Assembly: GCF_000427965.1 (NCBI RefSeq)
Contig: NZ_ATZA01000026.1
Location: 1 to 64,000 of the forward strand
Reading direction: 5' to 3'
Source of the DNA: Olivibacter sitiensis DSM 17696
Lineage (GTDB): Bacteria; Bacteroidota; Bacteroidia; Sphingobacteriales; Sphingobacteriaceae
Length of the DNA: 64,000 bases
Part shown: one piece after another, positions 1 through 8,110 of the stretch
Numbering within the stretch: position 1 is the first letter of the stretch
Layout of the letters: each line of letters starts with the position of its first letter
Program-made: the position numbers and the translations under genes
The notes under the pieces: model-generated
Databases searched by the model: none
The model's input: the letters and a program-made list of their open reading frames with translations, nothing else
What the model was told of the DNA's origin: nothing

Positions 1-194
1 CCCATAGAATCACATCGGCTGAATATTCCGAACAGCATCGTCATGAGTTGTGTCCATGAATCAAAGGTCTTGTAATAGCGGTCAGACCGGTGCTTGCTCA
101 CAAGCATCTCAAATTTGTTCCTTGGAATAAAACCTAATAATTGTTTGAAGATTGGCTGACCGACTAATTTCTTTTCTGTATTTTTATCACTCAT
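1..194 (-). mobile_element. IS4-type transposase, N-terminal part (cut by window edge)
   Basis: Reading the minus strand from an ATG at 194 gives an open frame of 64 codons running off the left edge. It starts MSDKNTEKKLVGQPIFKQLL and continues with a stretch ending in FDSWTQLMTMLFGIFSRCDS. This matches the DUF4372 N-terminal domain that precedes the DDE domain in IS4-family transposases of Bacteroidota; the DDE part lies outside the window. The neighbouring plus-strand genes are housekeeping, so this is an inserted IS copy. Its right terminal inverted repeat could not be placed with confidence. The family call rests on the N-terminal domain only. Confidence 0.8.
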
Positions 195-224
195 ATTTTT
201 AGTTTGTCGTAAAACCAAAATATG

Positions 225-257
225 AAAAAAGGAGCTTGCCAGATATGGCAGCTCCTT
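225..257 (-). terminator. Terminator-like hairpin in the transposase leader
   Basis: Arms AAGGAGCT (229-236) and AGCTCCTT (250-257) pair perfectly, and the inner GCC/GGC extends the stem past one bulged base. On the minus strand the hairpin is followed directly by six T (225-230). It lies about 35 nt upstream of the transposase start codon and on the same strand. It therefore looks like an intrinsic terminator that would stop outside transcription from entering the transposase gene. The structure is seen; the role is inferred. Confidence 0.6.
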
Positions 258-473
258 AAATTATTTTTTGTCGGTCAGTAGTGATATGTTTAATTAATTC
301 TATATAATTAATTTAGGAATAAGTAAATGCTCAAAGGGCTCGAACGGGATTTTGGTATAAGTTACGGCTTGCAAACCTATCATCATGGGCTATCGATCCA
401 GTAAAAGACGGTAAAGGGCCATAATAAATTGGTTTTCTGAATAGTCTTTAATTTTCATTTTACGCCTCTTTTC
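258..473. other. Intergenic stretch between IS leader and M28 peptidase
   Basis: AT-rich sequence without a credible gene. An open frame on the minus strand here overlaps the peptidase gene and has no family features. The outer end of the IS element probably lies in this stretch, but no target-site duplication can be recognised with only one end of the element present. Confidence 0.5.
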
Positions 474-504
474 TTTGCATTTTGCCAGTAATTTTATAGG
501 TTTG
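474..504 (+). promoter_or_regulatory. Bacteroidota-type promoter of the M28 peptidase gene
   Basis: TTTG at 474-477 and TAGGTTTG at 497-504 are separated by 19 nt. This is an exact match to the Bacteroidota -33/-7 consensus (TTTG, TAnnTTTG). The expected start point, about 509-511, falls at or beyond the ATG at 508, so the transcript may be leaderless or begin at the in-frame ATG at 514. Confidence 0.7.
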
Positions 505-507
505 GCT

Positions 508-1974
508 ATGAAAATGAAAAATACCTTTACCACATTGTTCCTTGGGCTTGCTTTCCACATTTCCCTTGGGCAAGGAAAGCCAGAATGGGCTGCCACATTT
601 GATCAAATAAACAAAGAAGTAACAAAAAACTCAAAAGCATACCAGACGTTAGGTGACGCAAGTAAAAAAATTGGGCATAGGCTTACTGGATCGGAAAATG
701 GGAAAAAGGCAGAGCAATATGCTTTCGACCTCTTAAAATCCTATGGATTCGATGATGTCCGTTTTCAACCTTTTACCGCCGAAAGCTGGAGTAGAGGGAC
801 GCTAGAGGTACTGATTGGCGAAGAAAACAACAATATGCTGCCTTTTAAAGCGGTTACTCTGGCGCATTCGCCAGTAAGTTCCCAAGTAGAAGCCGAGATT
901 GTAGATATGGGCAATGGTGTAGAGGCAGACTACCTGTCTAACCCAGGAAAAGCCAAAGATATGATTGTATTGGCGTTTTTAGGTGTATTGCCTGGCTCAC
1001 CTGAAGGGACCAAGTCATTGCATCGCTCAGAGAAGACCGCCCTAGCCATAAAGTATGGCGCAAAAGGGATTATATTGATCAATGCTGCTCCGGGAGGAAT
1101 TTTGTTGACGGGCACGGCTTCTGTCACTGGAAAATTGATCCCCATTCCCGCGGTTTGTATTGGCCGTGAAGATGGTTTGGAGCTAAAGCAGGCGCTGGAA
1201 GAGCATCCTGAGTTTGCATCCATCAAAATGACAAATACGTCTGGCATGATAACGGCAAGAAATGTCATCGCTTCAATCAAAGGAAGTAAATATCCAGAAG
1301 AAAAGGTAGTGGTTGGGGGACATTTGGATAGTTGGGATCTGGCAACAGGTGCTATAGATAACGGGATAGGTTCCTTTGCTGTAATAGATATAGCCCGTAC
1401 CATCAAAAAATTGAAATTGCAGCCTGAAAGAACCTTAGAGTTTGTGCTGTTCATGGGCGAGGAGGAAGGCCTGTTGGGCTCAAAGGCTTATGTAGAGCAA
1501 GCAATAGCCGATGGCAGTATTGACCAGGTGAAGTATATGCTCAACTATGATATGACTAATGATCCAAAGGGATTCAGTTCCAGTATGGAAGGAAGCAAGG
1601 CTCTCTTTTCCTATATAGGTTCTCAGGTGCAGAAGATTGATGCCTCCTTCAAGAATGGTTTTCGCTTTGGGGTGGGCCTTCATAGTGATCATCAGCCCTT
1701 TATGTTGCAAGGAATACCCACTGGAGGAGGTAGCGACGGCCATTTGGAGCAATCTGTGCTAAATTGCTACCATGCTGATTGCGACACTTTCGACCTAGTG
1801 GATAAGGCTGGAATGACCAATACTGTACGATATAGCTCGATGCTGGCCTTTGCGCTTGCCGACGCGCCGGAAATCCCTGTGAGGAGGCAAACGGATGCCG
1901 AAGTAAAGGAAATGCTGATACGCAACAACCTGGAGGAGCCGCTTAGAATATCCGGAGATTGGCGTTGGAAATAA
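508..1974 (+). CDS. M28-family zinc metallopeptidase, secreted
   Basis: This is a secreted aminopeptidase/carboxypeptidase of family M28 (glutamate carboxypeptidase-like). The N-terminus from ATG 508 (MKMKNTFTTLFLGLAF...) is a signal peptide ending near LGQG. A PA-type domain occupies the first half (AKDMIVLAFLG..., AKGIILINA). The di-zinc site is visible as GGHLDSWD, AIDNGIGSFA, MGEEEGLLGS and NYDMTND, with the last His in NCYHADCDTFD. A longer frame from 475 exists but adds residues unlike a signal peptide, and a consensus promoter lies inside it. ATG 514 is an equally good start. The gene stands alone between the IS element and trmB. The substrate cannot be deduced. Confidence 0.92.
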   Translation: MKMKNTFTTLFLGLAFHISLGQGKPEWAATFDQINKEVTKNSKAYQTLGDASKKIGHRLTGSENGKKAEQYAFDLLKSYGFDDVRFQPFTAESWSRGTLEVLIGEENNNMLPFKAVTLAHSPVSSQVEAEIVDMGNGVEADYLSNPGKAKDMIVLAFLGVLPGSPEGTKSLHRSEKTALAIKYGAKGIILINAAPGGILLTGTASVTGKLIPIPAVCIGREDGLELKQALEEHPEFASIKMTNTSGMITARNVIASIKGSKYPEEKVVVGGHLDSWDLATGAIDNGIGSFAVIDIARTIKKLKLQPERTLEFVLFMGEEEGLLGSKAYVEQAIADGSIDQVKYMLNYDMTNDPKGFSSSMEGSKALFSYIGSQVQKIDASFKNGFRFGVGLHSDHQPFMLQGIPTGGGSDGHLEQSVLNCYHADCDTFDLVDKAGMTNTVRYSSMLAFALADAPEIPVRRQTDAEVKEMLIRNNLEEPLRISGDWRWK

Positions 1975-2001
1975 TTGCCACTATGCTAATGTAAAAATCA
2001 A

Positions 2002-2033
2002 TTTCGGGAGTTGTGGGCAGAAGCGTATTTTTG
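2002..2033 (+). promoter_or_regulatory. Probable trmB promoter
   Basis: TAttTTTG at 2026-2033 matches the Bacteroidota -7 box exactly. TTTC at 2002-2005, 20 nt upstream, is one base off the -33 box. The predicted transcript starts about 10-15 nt before the trmB ATG at 2052. Confidence 0.55.
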
Positions 2034-2051
2034 TCGCCTTGATTAATTAGC

Positions 2052-2699
2052 ATGGGAAAAGATAAACTGAGAAAGTTTGCCGAGGTGGCAACCTTTGCCA
2101 ACGTATTGCAACTTGATGAAGGAAAAGTGATGAAAGGGCAGTGGGCCGCGGCTCACTTTGGCAAGGACAAACCCATTGTACTGGAATTGGCATGCGGCAA
2201 AGGAGAATATAGCGTGAATCTTGCTAAGTTATTTCCTGAAAAGAACTTTATTGGAATAGATTATAAGGGAAATAGGATATGGCGTGGTGCGAAGACAGCC
2301 TTGGAAGAAGGGATTCAAAATGTCGCTTTTCTACGGATTCAAATTGAAAACATATTGGACTATTTTTCCAGTGGAGAAGTAGATGAAATCTGGATTACTT
2401 TCCCCGACCCACAGCCGCAAATAAGCCGTGAAAAGAAAAGGTTGACAGCGCCCGCATTCTTAGAGAGATACAAGCAAATCCTGAAGCCCGGAGGTACCGT
2501 CAACTTGAAAACGGATAATGACGGGCTTCATGCCTACACGCTGGAAAAAATACTGGAACTCGATTTACATCTATTGAAAAAGACAGAAGATTTATATCGA
2601 TCGGAAATTGTAAACGAGGTGCTTTCTATCAAAACCTACTATGAGAGGAAGTACTTGGCTAACGAAAAGAATATCAATTATCTCCAGTTCAGTTACTAG
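2052..2699 (+). CDS. trmB: tRNA (guanine-N7-)-methyltransferase
   Basis: TrmB methylates G46 in the tRNA variable loop using S-adenosylmethionine. The 215-residue protein has the usual family length. The SAM-binding motif ELACGKGEYSV lies at about residues 45-55, followed by the acidic FIGIDYKGNR (67-75) and the signature ITFPDPQPQ (115-123), which holds the catalytic Asp. The C-terminal TDNDGLHAYTL is also typical. The gene is monocistronic. It converges on the next gene, and the two stop codons overlap in a shared CTAG at 2696-2699. Confidence 0.96.
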   Translation: MGKDKLRKFAEVATFANVLQLDEGKVMKGQWAAAHFGKDKPIVLELACGKGEYSVNLAKLFPEKNFIGIDYKGNRIWRGAKTALEEGIQNVAFLRIQIENILDYFSSGEVDEIWITFPDPQPQISREKKRLTAPAFLERYKQILKPGGTVNLKTDNDGLHAYTLEKILELDLHLLKKTEDLYRSEIVNEVLSIKTYYERKYLANEKNINYLQFSY

Positions 2700-3658
2700 T
2701 CATTTTTCTTCTTAAATCTGGGCGTGAAACCCACAGGCTTTGATTTGGGCGTGTCGTCTTTTGACGCTTGCTCCCCCTCGCTATTGTCTTCTTTGGACTT
2801 TTGTTCTTGTTCGCTGTCTGCAGCATCGGGTGACTGGCCTTTCCCTGCGCTCTTGAACCGAGGCTTGAAGCCGAGCGGTTTGGCAGGCGTTTCCTGTGTT
2901 TGCTTCGCCGTCGGTTTATCCTCTTCGGGCTTGTCGGTTCCTTGGTTTTCCTCTATATGCTTTTCGGTCTTTGTGACCCCTGCCTTAAAGCGAGGCTTGA
3001 AGCCGAGTGGCTTGGCTTCCTCTGGCTTGGAAGCGGCATTTTCCTCACTGGGCGGCTCCGTTTTCTTTGTTACTCCCGCTTTAAATCTCGGGGTGAATCC
3101 CGTTGGCTTCTTGCCCATTAAGGGCTTTTCTGGACTTTCCTCTGTTGAAGATTCTGCCTTGTCTTTATCGGCAAGCGCGTCTTCTGGTGGTGTTAATGGA
3201 TGTTGATCAGTAGCATCATCTTTTGTATCTGCTTTCTTTAATTTGGCAGCATTGAAACGGGGTTTAAAGCCCGAAGGTTTTGCGCTTGTTTCCCCTTTTT
3301 CAATAATGGGTTCCGTAGTATCGGGATCGGCTGGTTTTGGCAACGAGGTCCCTTTGAAGCGAGGTTTGAACCCAGCTGGTTTCGGAGCTTGTGGAGCGTC
3401 TTTGCTGACATCAGCCTTATCGTCGTTGAGGTTGGGAGTCGTTGTGTGGAGACCTTTCGGTTGGGAAGCGGCCACCGTATCTTCCCTAAGGACATACTGC
3501 TTGCGCAGTTTGTTGAACCAGAACTTCTTGCTGTGGTCAAAGCTCTTTTCGCCCATTAGGGTAAAATGACTCCTGAATTCTTTGTACAAAGAAGGATCAC
3601 TCCTCTCCAACGAGGAAAGGTCTATCTTTTTCTTGAGAAAAAATTCTTCAAAAGTCAT
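2696..3658 (-). CDS. Repeat protein with six KPxGFKPRFK motifs, function unknown
   Basis: A 320-residue, very hydrophilic protein without signal peptide or membrane segment. The first ~60 residues (MTFEEFFLKKKIDLSSLE..., SFDHSKKFWFNKLRKQY) look like a small folded conserved domain. The rest is low-complexity, rich in Lys, Pro, Glu and Asp, and carries six copies of a K-P-x-G-F-[KT]-P-R-F-[KN] motif spaced about 30-45 residues apart; the last forms the C-terminus. In plus coordinates the motifs lie near 3352-3381, 3250-3280, 3080-3108, 2982-3014, 2849-2880 and 2709-2740. The evenly spaced linear motifs suggest a disordered tail binding a repeated partner or nucleic acid; that is inference. It lies downstream of the yebC-like gene on the same strand, 63 nt away. 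Confidence 0.85.
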   Translation of the reverse strand: MTFEEFFLKKKIDLSSLERSDPSLYKEFRSHFTLMGEKSFDHSKKFWFNKLRKQYVLREDTVAASQPKGLHTTTPNLNDDKADVSKDAPQAPKPAGFKPRFKGTSLPKPADPDTTEPIIEKGETSAKPSGFKPRFNAAKLKKADTKDDATDQHPLTPPEDALADKDKAESSTEESPEKPLMGKKPTGFTPRFKAGVTKKTEPPSEENAASKPEEAKPLGFKPRFKAGVTKTEKHIEENQGTDKPEEDKPTAKQTQETPAKPLGFKPRFKSAGKGQSPDAADSEQEQKSKEDNSEGEQASKDDTPKSKPVGFTPRFKKKND

Positions 3659-3677
3659 TATCTAGTTGTGGGTTGCG

Positions 3678-3710
3678 AGCTGCGAGTTGCATAAGGGGCA
3701 ACTCATAGCT
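3678..3710. repeat. Nested palindrome between the repeat-protein gene and the yebC-like gene
   Basis: GAGTTGC (3684-3690) and GCAACTC (3698-3704) form a perfect 7-bp stem, and outside it AGCT (3678-3681) pairs with AGCT (3707-3710). The flanks hold further copies of GAGTT/GAGCT-like words. There is no T-tract, so it looks more like an intergenic palindromic repeat than a terminator. Confidence 0.5.
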
Positions 3711-3721
3711 CAAAACTCAAA

Positions 3722-4447
3722 TTATGCCATGTTGTGATATACAGCTTGCACATCATCGTCTTCCTCAATCTTGTCGATGAGCTTCAAAACATCGGCTGCT
3801 GCTTCCTCGGAAATTTCTGTTTGAGACAAGCTGATACGTTCCAGTTTGGCACTTTTTACTTCAATTCCCTTGTCTTCCAACAATTTTTGCATATTCCCGA
3901 AATCTTCGAAAGAGGTTTGAACTACCACTACGTCGTTGCCTTCTTCGTCCTCTTCTACATAGAGTTCTTCCAGCCCGCCATCTATAAGTTCAAGTTCCAG
4001 TTCTTCCAGATCCAAGTTGTCCGTAGCGGCAAAGCGAAAGATCGATTTGCGCTGGAAAATAAAATCTAGAGAACCCGTCTTTCCGAGCGATCCGCCAGCT
4101 TTACTGAAGTAGCTCCTTATATTGGCCACTGTGCGGTTGGTGTTGTCCGTTGCGGTTTCTATCAATACAGGCACACCGTGCGGGGCATAACCTTCATAAA
4201 CATGTTCTTCGTAGCCTGCGGCGTCTTTTTCCGAAGCGCGCTTAATGGCTGCTTCTATTCTGTCCTTGGGCATATTCACTGCCTTGGCGTTCTGTATGGC
4301 AGTGCGCAAGCGGGAATTTGATTCTGGATGTGGCCCGCCTTCCTTTACTGACATGGCAATTTCTTTGCCTAAGCGAGTGAACTGGACGGCCATCTTAGCC
4401 CAACGTTTAAACTTCCTTTCTTTTCTAAACTCAAATGCTCTTCCCAT
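3722..4447 (-). CDS. YebC/PmpR (TACO1) family protein
   Basis: A 241-residue member of the YebC/TACO1 family, known as DNA-binding regulators and more recently as factors that help ribosomes through difficult stretches. The N-terminal signature is intact in MGRAFEFRKERKFKRWAKMA and in the following FTRLGKEIAMSVKEGG. The middle GYAPHGVPVLIETATDNTNRT and the acidic C-terminal domain ending EDDDVQAVYHNM are also diagnostic. Length is normal. The ATG at 4447 begins exactly at the conserved MGRAFE. It precedes the repeat-protein gene on the minus strand and diverges from pnuC. Confidence 0.93.
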   Translation of the reverse strand: MGRAFEFRKERKFKRWAKMAVQFTRLGKEIAMSVKEGGPHPESNSRLRTAIQNAKAVNMPKDRIEAAIKRASEKDAAGYEEHVYEGYAPHGVPVLIETATDNTNRTVANIRSYFSKAGGSLGKTGSLDFIFQRKSIFRFAATDNLDLEELELELIDGGLEELYVEEDEEGNDVVVVQTSFEDFGNMQKLLEDKGIEVKSAKLERISLSQTEISEEAAADVLKLIDKIEEDDDVQAVYHNMA

Positions 4448-4584
4448 TGTAGTATAATAGCAATATTAATGTTGTTTGATGATTCTTAGCATGCTAATCT
4501 TTGATGCCAATCTTGACAGCATGTACCCGCCAAAATTAGCAAAAATCGTGTAAAGAACGTTTTTTCTATATATTTACCTACGAA

Positions 4585-5196
4585 ATGAATTTTTGCGAGT
4601 GGTGTGACGTGGTTTTTGAACAATTTATGGCCACGAGCTGGCTCGAGTGGCTTGCCGTTGTTTCCGCTTTTGCTTGTATTTATTTGGCTGCAAAGCAGCA
4701 TATTCTCAATTGGCCCATTAGCATAATCAGCGTACTGGCTTATGCCATCTTGTTCTATGAAGGGAGGTTGTATGGTGAAATGGCCCTTCAAGGCTATTAT
4801 CTTTTTACGGCAATTTATGGGTGGTATTATTGGCTGAAGAGAAAACAGGAGCACAAAGAACCTATCGTCAGTTTTTCAAGATCAAAAATAGGACTCATTT
4901 TGCTGATAACGGCCGTTGGCGCGTTCTTGTTAGGGTCTTTTTTGGCTCATTTTACCGATACTGATGTGGCTTATGTAGACGGAACGCTTGCAAGTATTAG
5001 TTTTGTGGCCCAGTTTCTGATGACAAGGAAGGTGTTGCAAAATTGGTTGATGTGGGTGGTAGTAGATATTCTGTATATACCCTTATTTGTGTACAAAGGA
5101 TATTATTTGACGGCACTTCTTTATGCCATGCTTAGCTATATTGCATGGCTGGGTTATAAGGATTGGAGAAAAACATGGAAAGAAAGCCATTCTTGA
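4585..5196 (+). CDS. pnuC: Nicotinamide riboside/mononucleotide transporter PnuC
   Basis: An inner-membrane facilitator of about seven helices that takes up a vitamin B3 riboside. At 203 residues it has normal length. Family hallmarks are LEWLAVVSAFACIYLAAKQHI, the helix with NWPISIISVLAYAILFYEGR, then ALQGYYLFTAIYGWYYWLKR and the C-terminal LYIPLFVYKGYYLTALLYA. It overlaps the next gene, a NadR-like ribosylnicotinamide kinase, by 22 nt. That pairing supports nicotinamide riboside as substrate, because uptake through PnuC is driven by phosphorylation in the cell. No TPP riboswitch was seen upstream, which argues against a thiamine (PnuT) role. Confidence 0.93.
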   Translation: MNFCEWCDVVFEQFMATSWLEWLAVVSAFACIYLAAKQHILNWPISIISVLAYAILFYEGRLYGEMALQGYYLFTAIYGWYYWLKRKQEHKEPIVSFSRSKIGLILLITAVGAFLLGSFLAHFTDTDVAYVDGTLASISFVAQFLMTRKVLQNWLMWVVVDILYIPLFVYKGYYLTALLYAMLSYIAWLGYKDWRKTWKESHS

Positions 5197-5720
5197 AAAT
5201 TGCTGTTGTAGGCCCCGAGTCTACGGGTAAATCGACGGTTTCGCAGGCAGTGGCACAGCATTTCAATACAGTAGCTGTACCAGAGTATGCCAGGGAGTAT
5301 TGTCGGAACCTGAATAGGAAATACACCTTGCAGGATGAAGTGAATATTTTTTATGGTCAGTTGGCATTGGAAAGAGCCCTTGTCCCGTTTGTGAACAAGG
5401 GCATAATGGTGTGTGACACCATGTTCTTAACGGTCAAGATATGGTGCGATCACTTGTTTGGTGATACCCCCAATGAAGTAAAGGCAGAACTCAATACACA
5501 TAAATATGATTTTTATCTGCTGATGGATATCGACCTGCCTTGGGAAGACGACCCTTTACGTGATTTCCCGGAAGAAAGACCTTATTTTCTGGAAATATGG
5601 AAGCGGGAGCTAGAGGAATTGGGCGCAGATTATGAACTAATATCCGGAATTGGCCCCAAACGAATAGAACATGCCCTTCAGTCAATTAACCTGTTTTTTA
5701 AGCGGACAGGCAGGCGTTAA
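5175..5720 (+). CDS. NadR-like ribosylnicotinamide kinase (AAA/P-loop)
   Basis: A 181-residue P-loop kinase corresponding to the C-terminal kinase domain of NadR; the NMN adenylyltransferase and helix-turn-helix parts are absent. The Walker A motif is VVGPESTGKST (residues 11-21). PEYAREYCRNL and the acidic FYLLMDIDLPWEDDPLRDF follow, as in the family. ATG 5175 is chosen over a TTG at 5163 because it starts close to the P-loop; both overlap pnuC and imply translational coupling. Expected reaction: ATP plus nicotinamide riboside to NMN, trapping the vitamin taken up by PnuC. Confidence 0.88.
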   Translation: MERKPFLKIAVVGPESTGKSTVSQAVAQHFNTVAVPEYAREYCRNLNRKYTLQDEVNIFYGQLALERALVPFVNKGIMVCDTMFLTVKIWCDHLFGDTPNEVKAELNTHKYDFYLLMDIDLPWEDDPLRDFPEERPYFLEIWKRELEELGADYELISGIGPKRIEHALQSINLFFKRTGRR

Positions 5721-5774
5721 GGTGGTGCTGTCAATTGCTTTCGCGCGCATTGCCTTAGATAGAAAGGTTTTTCT

Positions 5775-5782
5775 TATTTTTG
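5775..5782 (+). promoter_or_regulatory. Probable -7 element of dapF
   Basis: TAttTTTG matches the -7 consensus, 22 nt before the dapF start codon. An ATTG at 5749-5752 may serve as a weak -33 box (22-nt spacer, slightly long). Confidence 0.45.
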
Positions 5783-5804
5783 GCTTTTTATTTCATGACG
5801 CAGT

Positions 5805-6584
5805 ATGCCCATTAAGTTCTATAAATACCAAGGTGCAGGGAACGATTTTATCGTTATAGATAACCGTGACTTGCAATTTGAGCGAACCAATCACGAACGA
5901 ATAGCGCAGTGGTGCGATAGGCGTTTCGGTGTTGGGTCCGATGGCTTGATGTTGTTGGAAAACGCCGAAGGGTATGATTTTAAAATGGTCTATTACAATG
6001 CGGATGGTAGGGAGGGCAGTATGTGCGGTAATGGAGGCCGCTGCATCGTTGCTTTTGCCCATGATATGGGCATCATAGAAGACAATACGCGATTCATTGC
6101 CGTAGATGGCGAACATGAGGCATCGCTCAGTAAGGATGGAACATGGGTGCGCCTAAAGATGATAGATGTAAATAGCGTTGCTAGAGAAGGCGATGACTAT
6201 GTGCTTAATACCGGTTCGCCGCATTATGTGCGGCTCGTTGATGATCTTGATACTTACGATGTTGTTAAAGAAGGGCGGAAAGTGCGCTACAACGACGTAT
6301 ATAAGGCAGAAGGTATCAATGTCAACTTTGTGGAGCCTCAAGGAACGGGCTATGCCGTGCGTACATATGAACGTGGCGTAGAGGACGAGACCTTGGCTTG
6401 TGGTACGGGTGTGACGGCCGTCGCTATCGCTATGGCAGTGGATAGAGGGGAGACTGGATCACTAATGGTACCAGTAAAAGCAAGGGGAGGGAACTTGAAA
6501 GTGAGCTTTGAGAGAAGTGGTACTGTTTTTCATGATATATTTTTGGAAGGGCCAGCTCAATTCGTCTTCGCAGGAGAAATCTAA
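5805..6584 (+). CDS. dapF: Diaminopimelate epimerase
   Basis: DapF interconverts LL- and meso-diaminopimelate in the lysine and peptidoglycan pathway. The cofactor-free two-cysteine active site is intact: C74 in GSMCGNGGRC and C199 in LACGTGVTA. The N-terminal KYQGAGNDFIVIDNR and the substrate-binding ERGVEDET are also present. The length of 259 residues is typical for Bacteroidota. The start at 5805 gives the conserved MPIKFYKYQG. The gene is probably transcribed alone. Confidence 0.97.
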   Translation: MPIKFYKYQGAGNDFIVIDNRDLQFERTNHERIAQWCDRRFGVGSDGLMLLENAEGYDFKMVYYNADGREGSMCGNGGRCIVAFAHDMGIIEDNTRFIAVDGEHEASLSKDGTWVRLKMIDVNSVAREGDDYVLNTGSPHYVRLVDDLDTYDVVKEGRKVRYNDVYKAEGINVNFVEPQGTGYAVRTYERGVEDETLACGTGVTAVAIAMAVDRGETGSLMVPVKARGGNLKVSFERSGTVFHDIFLEGPAQFVFAGEI

Positions 6585-6806
6585 ATCGCAATAAATCGTT
6601 TTTATCTGCCTGTTTTGCTGTGTTTAACAATTATTAACAGGTAGAATTGTTTCAGAGTTATAGATTTGTCGTGTTCACTTTTTAGTGGTGTTCAAATGGA
6701 TTATGGCGGGAATCATTCCTTCATTTACTAATAATTGGATGATTTGGTGTTAATTAAATCAAAAAATAGCAAATTTGCCGTCGATTGTTAAAGAGTTGTT
6801 TATATA

Positions 6807-8036
6807 ATGCTGAATAAAAGAAAGATCATCAATGACCCGGTATATGGCTTTGTCACTGTGCCCACAGACTTGGTTTTCGACCTTATTCAGCATCGGTATT
6901 TTCAGCGTTTGCGTTATATAAAGCAAGTCAGCTTAACACATTTAGTCTATCCGGGTGCTTTGCACACACGCTTTCAGCATGCTTTGGGAGCCATGCATTT
7001 GATGTGCCTTGCATTGGATACATTGAAAAGTAAAGGGATTGATATCAGTAGCGAGGAGGAGGAATCTGCCGCTATTGCCATTCTTCTGCACGATATAGGT
7101 CACGGGCCGTTCTCGCATTCGCTGGAGAGCACATTGGTTACGGGTGTATCGCACGAGCATATTTCGTCGTTAATAATGGATGAGATGAATCGCGATATGG
7201 GCGGGAAATTAGATCTGGCGATAGCTATCTTCAAGGACAAATACCATAAGAAGTTTCTGCATCAGTTAGTCTCCAGCCAGCTCGATACAGATCGGATGGA
7301 CTACCTAAATCGGGACAGTTTTTTTACTGGGGTATCCGAAGGGGTCATTAGTTTCGATAGGATCATCCGTATGCTTACGGTGGCAAACAACGAGTTGGTG
7401 GTGGAGGAAAAGGGAATTTATTCCATTGAAAAGTTTTTGATTGCCAGGAGACTGATGTTTTGGCAGGTATATTTGCACAAAACGGTTCTTAGCGCCGAGC
7501 AAATGCTCATCAAAATATTGCAACGTGCAAGGGAAGTGCTTTTGGGCGGTGAATATTTGTTTGGCACCCCGGCATTGGCTCATTTCTTGGAACACCAAAT
7601 TAGTCAGGAGGAATTTTTGTCCAATGAGATACACCTACATTGGTTCACGCAATTGGATGATACCGACGTGTTGGCTTCCATAAAAGTGTGGGCTGGCCAT
7701 AACGATAAGGTACTTGCCATGCTCTGTCAGCGCTTTATGCAGCGGAAGCTGTATCACGTAGAGCTGAGTTCAGCTCCTGCCGATGAGGTGCGTATCGCAG
7801 ATTTGAGAGGCAGGGCAATGGCCTTGTTCGATGTTCCTGAACAGGTGATTAGCTATTTTGTGTTTACCCAATCTGTGGTGAATAGTGCCTATACTGTGGG
7901 GGGAGGCAATATCAATATATTGATGAAAGATGGGAGCATACGCGACATTACAAAAGCATCGGACTTATCTAACTTGGAGGCGCTCTCGAAAAAGGTTCAA
8001 AAATACATGATAGCTTATCCTAAGGAGTTGATTTAA
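6807..8036 (+). CDS. HD-domain phosphohydrolase (dNTPase-like)
   Basis: A 409-residue HD-superfamily protein related to SAMHD1/YdhJ deoxynucleotide triphosphohydrolases. Metal ligands are visible as H53/R55/H58 (ALHTRFQHALG), H95-D96 in LLHDIGHGPFSH, and D162 in SQLDTDRMDYLNRD. The opening MLNKRKIINDPVYGFVTVP is typical of the family, where H-R-Q around YFQRLRYIKQ recognises the nucleotide. The family is common and conserved, but its physiological substrate in Bacteroidota is not established. It precedes lpxD by 74 nt on the same strand and may be co-transcribed with it. Confidence 0.9.
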   Translation: MLNKRKIINDPVYGFVTVPTDLVFDLIQHRYFQRLRYIKQVSLTHLVYPGALHTRFQHALGAMHLMCLALDTLKSKGIDISSEEEESAAIAILLHDIGHGPFSHSLESTLVTGVSHEHISSLIMDEMNRDMGGKLDLAIAIFKDKYHKKFLHQLVSSQLDTDRMDYLNRDSFFTGVSEGVISFDRIIRMLTVANNELVVEEKGIYSIEKFLIARRLMFWQVYLHKTVLSAEQMLIKILQRAREVLLGGEYLFGTPALAHFLEHQISQEEFLSNEIHLHWFTQLDDTDVLASIKVWAGHNDKVLAMLCQRFMQRKLYHVELSSAPADEVRIADLRGRAMALFDVPEQVISYFVFTQSVVNSAYTVGGGNINILMKDGSIRDITKASDLSNLEALSKKVQKYMIAYPKELI

Positions 8037-8110
8037 ATGAGCAAAAGCGTGGCTTTCGCACTTTGGGAAAATTAGATTTTGTTTAACATAATTAAGAGAT
8101 AGATTTGCAA

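Noticed and set aside
930-1454. A 174-codon frame opposite the M28 peptidase
   Set aside because: Lies wholly inside a certain gene on the other strand; composition is that of an antisense shadow.
2724-3569. Plus-strand frames with repeated RGLKPSG-like words
   Set aside because: Mirror of the KPxGFKPRFK repeats on the minus strand; the minus-strand frame is full length and has a clear N-terminal domain.
4448-4584. TPP riboswitch before pnuC
   Set aside because: No CUGAGA or other thi-box core is present, and the partner gene is a ribosylnicotinamide kinase, not a thiamine gene.
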